A DNA stretch of 12,960 nucleotides from Anaerolineales bacterium (GTDB lineage Bacteria > Chloroflexota > Anaerolineae > Anaerolineales > UBA4823): assembly GCA_016932955.1 (NCBI GenBank), contig JAFGBV010000119.1, positions 1 through 12,960 of the forward strand, read 5' to 3'. Positions 7,685 to 12,960 of this stretch are shown piece by piece; within the stretch, counting starts at the first letter, position 1; every line of letters begins with the position of its first letter. The notes below the pieces were generated by a model. It was not told the origin of the DNA and made no database searches. It was given only the letters and a program-made list of their open reading frames with translations. The position numbers and the translations under genes were made by a program.

Positions 7685-8568
7685 AAGGCATTATCCTTGC
7701 CGGCGGGCGAGGCACCCGCCTATTCCCCCTGACCACTGCCATCAGCAAGCAAATCTTGCCCGTTTATGACAAACCTATGGTGTATTATCCGCTATCGATG
7801 TTGATGCTGGCAAATATCCGCCAGATCTTGGTGATCAGCACCCCCGATGCGCTGCCGGGCTTCAAGACACTCTTACAGGATGGCAGCCAGTGGGGGCTAA
7901 GTTTCACCTTCGCCGAGCAGGCCGAACCGCGCGGGTTGGCAGATGCTTTCCTGGTTGGACGGGATTTCATTGACGGTGAGCCAGTCAGCTTGATTCTGGG
8001 GGATAATATCTTCTTCGGGCACGGCATGCCTGCGCAGCTCCGCAAAGCTTCTCAGCTACAAGATGGCGCATTGATCTTTGCTTACCCGGTGCGCGATCCC
8101 GAACGGTACGGCGTGGTTGAATTTGACGAAGAAGGGCACGCTTTGAGCATCGAAGAGAAACCGCGAAAGCCTCGCTCGCGATTTGCTGTGCCAGGGATCT
8201 ACTTCTACGACAGCCAGGTGTCTGATATCGCCGCTGAGCTCCAGCCTTCGGCACGCAATGAGCTGGAAATCACCGATCTGAACATGGTATATTTACGCCG
8301 CGGCCTGCTGCGCGTGGAAACGATCGGCCGTGGTGTTGCCTGGCTGGACGCCGGCACACATGAATCCCTGCTACAGGCAGCCAATTTTGTCCACGCGGTT
8401 GAAGAACGCCAGGGCATGATGATCTCTTGCCCAGAAGAGATTGCTTATCGCCTGGGTTTCATTGATGCAAAACAATTGCGGCGCTTAGCGAAGGCAATGG
8501 ATACCAACCAGTATGGAGAATACCTGCTGAGCCTACTGGAAGAAGAGATCCCCTTCCATCAACAATAA
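7681..8568 (+). CDS. rfbA: Glucose-1-phosphate thymidylyltransferase
   Basis: RmlA joins dTTP and glucose-1-phosphate to give dTDP-glucose and pyrophosphate, the entry step of the rhamnose pathway. The 295-residue protein matches the usual length of about 290. The nucleotide-binding signature [11 protein letters not shown] is at 8-18, followed by [18 protein letters not shown] with K23. LGDNIFFG gives D108, the expected metal-binding Asp. EEKP and VPGIYFYD follow, and [11 protein letters not shown] gives D223, the second metal-ligand position. The C-terminal helices ([25 protein letters not shown]) are those of the short, tetrameric RmlA class. ATG 7681 overlaps the rfbB stop as ATGA and is preceded by GGAGAGGTG (7665-7673). 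In this family the end product dTDP-L-rhamnose commonly inhibits the enzyme at a separate site; I cannot tell whether that applies here. The assignment is firm. Confidence 0.97.
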   Translation: MKGIILAGGRGTRLFPLTTAISKQILPVYDKPMVYYPLSMLMLANIRQILVISTPDALPGFKTLLQDGSQWGLSFTFAEQAEPRGLADAFLVGRDFIDGEPVSLILGDNIFFGHGMPAQLRKASQLQDGALIFAYPVRDPERYGVVEFDEEGHALSIEEKPRKPRSRFAVPGIYFYDSQVSDIAAELQPSARNELEITDLNMVYLRRGLLRVETIGRGVAWLDAGTHESLLQAANFVHAVEERQGMMISCPEEIAYRLGFIDAKQLRRLAKAMDTNQYGEYLLSLLEEEIPFHQQ

Positions 8569-8577
8569 AAGACTCCC

Positions 8578-9477
8578 ATGAATATTTTATTACTCGGCAA
8601 TACAGGACAACTCGGCTGGGAGCTGGAGCGCACGCTTTCTCCCCTAGGGAAACTGCATGCCCTGGATTATCCTCAAATTGACTTCTCCGACACAGACCGC
8701 CTGATCACGGTTGTTCGCCAGGTCAAACCAGGGCTGATCATCAATGCCACAGCCTATACCGCTGTGGATCAGGCAGAGCGTGAAAGCGCACTTGCCGCTG
8801 CCATCAATGCGATTGGGCCAGCGCGGCTGGCTGAAGAGGCCGTCTCCTTGGGAGCAGCTTTCATCCACTACTCTACCGACTTCGTCTTTGACGGCGCCAA
8901 GCAACAGCCCTACACCGAATCAGACCCCGCCAACCCTCTCGGCGTGTATGGGCAAACCAAGCTGGATGGTGAAATTGCGATCCAACAGGCAGGCGGTGCG
9001 TATCTGATCCTGCGCACAAGCTGGGTGTACAGCTTGCGCCGCCCCAGCTTTGTAACGCGGATGCTGGAATGGTCGCACAAACAGCCCACCATCCGCCTGG
9101 TCAGCGACCAGGTGCGTAGCCCCACCTGGTGCCGCGCCCTGGCTGAGATCACCAGCCAGGCACTTTCCCAGGGATGTTCTTCGCCTCACGGAAGCAAGTG
9201 CCTTACACCCTGGTTGGCTGAGCGCAGCGGCCTCTACCACCTCGCTGGATCAGGAGCGGCCAGCATGCTTGAATGGGGACAAGTCGTGTTAGAGCTCGAT
9301 CCAAAGCGCGAGGAGCAGGTTGTGACCGAAATGATTCCTGCGCTGACAGCCGAATTCCCCACCCCTGCTCGCCGCCCGCTCTACTCTGTCTTAGATTGCA
9401 CCAGCTTCGAGCAGACGTTCAATCTGCGCCTCCCCGATTGGCGCGAAGCATTGCGACTGGCCCTGGATAAAACATGA
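8578..9477 (+). CDS. rfbD: dTDP-4-dehydrorhamnose reductase
   Basis: RmlD reduces dTDP-4-keto-L-rhamnose with NAD(P)H to dTDP-L-rhamnose, the last step of the pathway. The 299-residue protein shows the Rossmann motif GNTGQLGWEL (7-16), IINATAYTAVDQAE with the conserved Asp, STDFVFDG (S99-T100-D101), and the catalytic YGQTK with Y124 and K128. SWVYS and FVTRMLEW follow, then SDQVRSPTWCRALAE. RRPLYSVLDC and LPDWREAL near the C-terminus are family hallmarks. It is slightly longer than the usual 280-290 residues because of an extra loop at about 196-212 that carries two cysteines, C200 and C208. It starts nine bases after rfbA without a clear Shine-Dalgarno, so it probably relies on coupling, and it overlaps the next gene by ATGA. 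Completing this gene gives the window the whole four-enzyme rhamnose route. The assignment is firm. Confidence 0.96.
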   Translation: MNILLLGNTGQLGWELERTLSPLGKLHALDYPQIDFSDTDRLITVVRQVKPGLIINATAYTAVDQAERESALAAAINAIGPARLAEEAVSLGAAFIHYSTDFVFDGAKQQPYTESDPANPLGVYGQTKLDGEIAIQQAGGAYLILRTSWVYSLRRPSFVTRMLEWSHKQPTIRLVSDQVRSPTWCRALAEITSQALSQGCSSPHGSKCLTPWLAERSGLYHLAGSGAASMLEWGQVVLELDPKREEQVVTEMIPALTAEFPTPARRPLYSVLDCTSFEQTFNLRLPDWREALRLALDKT

Positions 9478-10658
9478 GCGTGAAAGTCCTCTCCATCTTT
9501 GGCACACGTCCTGAAGCAGTCAAGATGGCACCCATCGTTCAGGTTTTGCGGCAGACGCCCGGCATTACTTCGAAAGTCTGCGTCACCGCCCAGCACCGCC
9601 AGATGCTCGACCAGGTGTTGAGCCTTTTCAACATTGCACCGGATATCGATCTGGACTTGATGCAGCCCAATCAGTCATTGGCTGCCCTCACCGCGGTTAT
9701 TTTCGAACGCCTGGACCCCGTGCTGGCCGAGTTAAAACCGGATTGGATCCTTATTCAAGGTGATACAACCACGGTGATGGCTGCTGCCCTGCTGGGGTAT
9801 TATCACCGCGTGCGCATTGGACACGTAGAAGCTGGCTTGCGCACGCGCGACAAATGGCAGCCATTCCCCGAGGAAATCAACCGCCGCGTGGCAGGGGTCG
9901 TTGCTGATCTGCACTTTGCCCCTACGGAATGGTCGCGCCAAAATTTGCTGCGTGAAAACGTCCCCTCCGAGCAGGTCATCGTCACAGGTAACCCTGTGAT
10001 CGACGCCTTGCAAACTGTTTCCCACATGCCGCCCACCGCGGAGGTGAACGCTTTGTTGAGGCGCATCGGTTTGCCAGAAAATAGCGCTGCAACTGGGCCG
10101 CGCCTCATACTGATCACTGCCCATCGCCGCGAAAATTTTGGCCAACCGCTGGAGAATATCTGCGCTGCAATTCGGGAAATTGCTGACCTCTATGGTGACC
10201 ATCTGCGTCTGGTATACCCGGTTCATCTCAATCCGAACGTTCAGGAGCCGGTATATCGCCTGCTCGGAGAGATTCCTAATATTATCCTCCTTCCGCCACT
10301 CGATTACCTGCCTCTTGTGCATCTGATGAAACGAGCGACATTATTCCTGACCGACTCGGGAGGAATCCAGGAAGAGGCTCCCGGTCTGGGGGTACCCGTT
10401 CTGGTGATGCGCGAGGTCACCGAGCGACCAGAGGGTGTGCAGGCCGGCACAGTGCGCCTGGTCGGCACAGATCGTCAGCATATTGTCAACCAGGTGAGGC
10501 AGTTGTTGGACGATCCCGCAGCATACGCCGCCATGGCTAATGCTGTAAATCCGTATGGCGATGGAAAAGCCGCCCAGCGTATCGTTCGCGCAATCTTGGA
10601 CTTTCATGGGTACGATCCCTCGGATATTCCTCTACCAGCCCAACAGGAAGGATCATGA
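9474..10658 (+). CDS. wecB: UDP-N-acetylglucosamine 2-epimerase (non-hydrolysing)
   Basis: Interconverts UDP-GlcNAc and UDP-ManNAc in the cytoplasm, supplying ManNAc (or, with a dehydrogenase not seen here, ManNAcA) for surface polymers. The 394-residue protein has two Rossmann-like halves of the GT-B type. Motifs in order: FGTRPEAVKMAPIV near the N-terminus, TAQHRQMLDQVL, IQGDTTTVMAAAL with D97, HVEAGLRT with E119, FPEEINRR with E133-E134, TGNPVIDAL, TAHRRENFG with H217, YPVHLNPNV, LTDSGGIQEEAPGLGVPVLV and REVTERPEG. These include the acidic and histidine residues expected in the active site of the non-hydrolysing class. The start overlaps the rfbD stop as ATGA, and the end overlaps the permease gene in the same way, so the epimerase is embedded in the operon. 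UDP-GlcNAc often also acts as allosteric activator in this family. Family call firm; the exact sugar in the final polymer is inferred. Confidence 0.95.
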   Translation: MSVKVLSIFGTRPEAVKMAPIVQVLRQTPGITSKVCVTAQHRQMLDQVLSLFNIAPDIDLDLMQPNQSLAALTAVIFERLDPVLAELKPDWILIQGDTTTVMAAALLGYYHRVRIGHVEAGLRTRDKWQPFPEEINRRVAGVVADLHFAPTEWSRQNLLRENVPSEQVIVTGNPVIDALQTVSHMPPTAEVNALLRRIGLPENSAATGPRLILITAHRRENFGQPLENICAAIREIADLYGDHLRLVYPVHLNPNVQEPVYRLLGEIPNIILLPPLDYLPLVHLMKRATLFLTDSGGIQEEAPGLGVPVLVMREVTERPEGVQAGTVRLVGTDRQHIVNQVRQLLDDPAAYAAMANAVNPYGDGKAAQRIVRAILDFHGYDPSDIPLPAQQEGS

Positions 10659-11485
10659 GCCTGACCAATAATCCATCAGCCTATGATACGGATGCAATCG
10701 GTTCGCCCGCCCTGCACGAGCTGCGCGAGCTATGGCGCTACCGCGATCTGCTGCGTTTCCTGATTTCCAACAGCATTAAAACTCGTTATAAACGCTCCTC
10801 ACTGGGGGTGATTTGGACGTTGCTCAATCCCCTGTTGAGTACATTGGTTCTGACGATCGCCTTTTCGCAGATCTTCCGCTTCGAGATCGCCAACTATCCA
10901 ATTTACCTGCTGGTGGGATTCCTGTTCTGGAACTTCTTCTCACAAACAACCACCCAGGCGATGAACACCCTGATCTGGGGGAGTAGCCTGTTGAAGCGCA
11001 TCTATGTTCCGCGCACCATCTTCGCCGTATCCGTGCTGGGCAACGGACTGGTGAACTTGCTACTGGCGCTCATCCCGCTGGCCCTGATCATGCTAGCACT
11101 CGGGCACCCTCTCACCCTAAACATCCTGATGCTACCGGTGGCGATTTTGCTGATGGCCATGTTCACTTTGGGGATCGCCCTCTTCTTATCCACGTTGGCG
11201 GTATTCTTTGTAGATGTGGTGGATATGTATGGCATTTTCCTGACCGTCTGGTTTTACCTCACGCCGGTCATTTACCCGGCCAGCATTGTCCCTGAGCGAT
11301 TCGCCATTCTGGTAAAACTCAATCCGATGACCACCATGCTGGGTTTGTTCCGCTCCATTCTCTATGATGGGCAGATGCCATCCGCTTCGTCCCTAGCAAT
11401 CTCTGCGGCGATGTCTATTCTATCCCTTCTGGTCGGCTGGCTGGTGTACACCAAGAGAGTAGATGAATTTGCCTACCGTATCTGA
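10655..11485 (+). CDS. wzm: ABC-2 type polysaccharide exporter, permease (Wzm-like)
   Basis: Membrane subunit of an ABC exporter that moves a lipid-linked polysaccharide across the cytoplasmic membrane. The 276-residue protein has a short cytoplasmic N-terminus with an amphipathic segment (LRELWRYRDLLRFLISNSIK, then TRYKRSSLGVIWTLLNPLLS), the signature of Wzm, TagG and KpsM-type permeases, followed by six hydrophobic segments. FWNFFSQTTTQAMNTLIWGSSLLKRIYVPR is the conserved cytoplasmic coupling region, and TVWFYLTPVIYPASIVPE with LNPMTTMLGLFRS is typical of the C-terminal half. ATG 10655 overlaps the epimerase stop as ATGA and is preceded by AGGAAGG (10645-10651). The ATPase gene starts 23 bases before this gene ends, as expected for a paired transporter. 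If the host is a single-membrane Chloroflexota, the closest functional parallel would be TagGH-type teichoic acid export rather than O-antigen export; this is inference. Confidence 0.93.
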   Translation: MSLTNNPSAYDTDAIGSPALHELRELWRYRDLLRFLISNSIKTRYKRSSLGVIWTLLNPLLSTLVLTIAFSQIFRFEIANYPIYLLVGFLFWNFFSQTTTQAMNTLIWGSSLLKRIYVPRTIFAVSVLGNGLVNLLLALIPLALIMLALGHPLTLNILMLPVAILLMAMFTLGIALFLSTLAVFFVDVVDMYGIFLTVWFYLTPVIYPASIVPERFAILVKLNPMTTMLGLFRSILYDGQMPSASSLAISAAMSILSLLVGWLVYTKRVDEFAYRI

Positions 11486-12797
11486 TCCAAGATCCACTGA
11501 GCTCTCTCCATCCGCGTCAGTAAACACCGCGCCCATGATCCAACTGGACGATGTGGCGGTGCAGTACCGCGTGGCGCAGGAACGCATCCCTTCACTAAAG
11601 GAATACGCAATCCGCCGCATAAAAGGCCAGATCCGCTACCAAAATTTTTGGGCGCTGCAAGGGATCTGTCTCCAAGTTCAGCCTGGAGAAGTATTCGGCA
11701 TCATTGGCGCCAATGGTGCAGGAAAGAGCACATTGCTCAAGGTGATTGCCCGTGTCCTGCGCCCCACACGAGGCCGGGTGCGCGTCGGCGGCCGGATTGC
11801 TCCTCTGCTCGAGCTGGGGGCTGGCTTCGATGCTGAGCTGACCGGTCGCGAAAACATCTACCTGAACGGCACCATCCTGGGATACACCAAGGTTCAGATC
11901 GACAGCATGTTCGATGAGATCGTCGAATTCTCTGGCCTGGGCGACTTCATCAGCGCCCCCTTACGCACCTATTCCACCGGCATGTATGCCCGGCTGGGTT
12001 TTGCTGTCGCTACCGCCCAGCGCCCGGAGATCTTGATCGTGGATGAGATCCTGGGTGTTGGCGATGCTGAATTCCAGGCGCGCTCCTTCGAGCGCATCCA
12101 ATCCTTCCAGGCAGCAGGCGCCACCATCCTGCTCGTCTCGCACAGTATGAACCGGGTCGAAGAGGTCTGTTCGCGCGCCATGTGGCTGGATCACGGCGAG
12201 ATCGTATCCATTGGCTCTGCCAGCACCGTGGTACGCCAATATCTCGAACACACCCGCGAAAAAGAAGCCGAGCGCATGATCGCGGAGCGGGCCGAAATTC
12301 AACCCGGAGGGCGGAAAACCCTTCCGCGAGTTGGCAGCCGTCTCATCGAAGTCACCCGTGTGCGCGTCACCGATCTCGCTGGCGTCGAAAAATCAATCTT
12401 CCAGACCAGCGAAGCGCTGGTGCTGCGCATGGATTACACTGCCCACCAATCCATCACCGCCCCGGTTTTCGGCATGGCTATCCATCGCCACGATGGCGTA
12501 CACGTCACCGGCCCGAACACCGCCCAGGCCGGGCTGAACCTGCCCACCCTGCATGGTCAGGGAACAGTCGTTTACACCATCCCGCGCCTGCCGTTGTTGG
12601 AAGGGCTATACCACATCACGGTGGGTGTGGTGAACCAGGATGATAGCGAAGTGTTCGACTATCACGACCAGGCTTATGCATTCCGCGTGATCAACTCCAG
12701 CGCAGCAACCCGGGAACGTTATGGCGTGGTCCAGGTCAACGGCAGTTGGGAGCTGGTCGCCAGCGAAACAGTTCCCCCACCCCAGGGCCAGCCTTGA
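11463..12797 (+). CDS. wzt: Polysaccharide ABC exporter, ATPase with C-terminal carbohydrate-binding-type domain (Wzt-like)
   Basis: Provides ATP hydrolysis for export of the polysaccharide through the Wzm-like permease. The 444-residue protein has a nucleotide-binding domain at about 25-260: Walker A GANGAGKST with K88, LELGAGFDAELTGRENIYLNG typical of the Wzt/TagH group, signature YSTGM (170-174), Walker B ILIVDE with D194-E195, and the switch H227 in VSHSM. A charged linker (about 262-300) leads to a beta-rich domain (about 300-430: RVRVTDLAGVEKSIF, EALVLRMDYTAH, GMAIHRHDGVHVTGPNT). This matches the Wzt C-terminal domain that binds the modified non-reducing end of the O-antigen in E. coli O9a. 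ATG 11463 overlaps the permease gene by 23 bases; an internal ATG at 11535 (residue 25) would also keep the whole ATPase domain, but no Shine-Dalgarno precedes it. The recognised glycan end is unknown. Confidence 0.93.
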   Translation: MNLPTVSDPRSTELSPSASVNTAPMIQLDDVAVQYRVAQERIPSLKEYAIRRIKGQIRYQNFWALQGICLQVQPGEVFGIIGANGAGKSTLLKVIARVLRPTRGRVRVGGRIAPLLELGAGFDAELTGRENIYLNGTILGYTKVQIDSMFDEIVEFSGLGDFISAPLRTYSTGMYARLGFAVATAQRPEILIVDEILGVGDAEFQARSFERIQSFQAAGATILLVSHSMNRVEEVCSRAMWLDHGEIVSIGSASTVVRQYLEHTREKEAERMIAERAEIQPGGRKTLPRVGSRLIEVTRVRVTDLAGVEKSIFQTSEALVLRMDYTAHQSITAPVFGMAIHRHDGVHVTGPNTAQAGLNLPTLHGQGTVVYTIPRLPLLEGLYHITVGVVNQDDSEVFDYHDQAYAFRVINSSAATRERYGVVQVNGSWELVASETVPPPQGQP

Positions 12798-12960
12798 ACC
12801 TCACCCAGCCCCCGGCTGACATGCTCGCCAGCACACAAACGCACCTCGGCCCTTTGCACCAGGGCATCCAGGTTCGCCAGCGCTTCACTGCTCAGTTTGA
12901 CGGCCTGAGCGCGGTCTCAGTATGGGTAGCAACCTTTGGCAAGATCGTTCCTGGCGCCGC
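12794..12960 (+). CDS. Start of an unidentified gene, truncated by the window edge
   Basis: A frame opens at TTG 12794, which overlaps the Wzt stop as TTGA, and stays open to the last base (about 55 residues). A later in-frame ATG at 12821 is an alternative start. The sequence reads (M)NLTQPPADMLASTQTH, then GPLHQGIQVRQRFTAQFDGLSAVSVWVATFGK. The FDGLSAVSVWVATFGK-like stretch reminds me of a short beta-rich segment found in large membrane or envelope polysaccharide proteins of Chloroflexota and Cyanobacteria, but I cannot name a family. Reading frame, strand and immediate overlap with wzt support a real gene of the same operon. Function is not called. Confidence 0.6.
   Translation, partial: MNLTQPPADMLASTQTHLGPLHQGIQVRQRFTAQFDGLSAVSVWVATFGKIVPGA

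Noticed and set aside
9732..10322. Minus-strand open frame of 196 codons opposite wecB
   Set aside because: It lies wholly opposite a strongly conserved epimerase gene, has no recognisable motif and no ribosome binding site worth noting; such frames arise from the codon bias of the coding strand.
12182..12643. Plus-strand open frame of 153 codons inside wzt in another frame
   Set aside because: The translation is very rich in Arg, His and Pro, typical of a shifted read of a GC-rich gene, while the Wzt frame carries clear domain motifs.
11535..12797. Internal ATG 11535 as the true start of wzt
   Set aside because: It is possible, since the ATPase domain begins here, but there is no Shine-Dalgarno before it, and the overlapping start at 11463 fits the coupled layout of the operon; kept only as an alternative.

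Overview
The window is an almost gap-free run of genes, all on the + strand, from a surface-polysaccharide locus. The protein styles suggest an environmental Chloroflexota bacterium of the Anaerolineae type: family-like GH proteins with a short YLPVV-type motif after the membrane anchor, a DDPFITYRY-type GT-C enzyme, and a final partial gene with an FDGLSAVSVWVATFGK-like stretch. This placement rests on family resemblance only; no marker gene such as rRNA is present.

Region 1 (1-5948) is a block of cell-envelope or extracytoplasmic carbohydrate enzymes. It holds the C-terminal end of a clan GH-A-like glycoside hydrolase (1-468), a large membrane-anchored GH78-like alpha-L-rhamnosidase (465-3461), a polytopic GT-C-type glycosyltransferase (3464-4915) and a secreted GH43/GH32-like five-bladed beta-propeller protein (4902-5948). 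Neighbouring genes overlap or nearly touch, so they are probably co-transcribed and translationally coupled.

A 77-base gap (5949-6025), the longest non-coding stretch here, carries a plausible sigma-70 promoter and a strong Shine-Dalgarno. Region 2 (6026-9477) is the complete dTDP-L-rhamnose pathway in the order rfbC, rfbB, rfbA, rfbD. It continues without a break into a non-hydrolysing UDP-GlcNAc 2-epimerase (wecB, 9474-10658) and the two parts of a polysaccharide ABC exporter: permease Wzm-like (10655-11485) and ATPase Wzt-like with a C-terminal carbohydrate-recognition-type domain (11463-12797). A further gene starts at about 12794 and runs off the end.

Together the genes read as: make dTDP-L-rhamnose and UDP-ManNAc, assemble a glycan on a lipid inside the cell (the cytoplasmic glycosyltransferases must lie outside the window), export it by an ABC-2 transporter, then decorate or trim it outside with the GT-C enzyme and the GH78/GH43 hydrolases. 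The individual families are known. The unusual part is the tight pairing of a rhamnose-cleaving type of enzyme with rhamnose synthesis and export. I see no RNA genes, CRISPR array, insertion sequence or convincing terminator.
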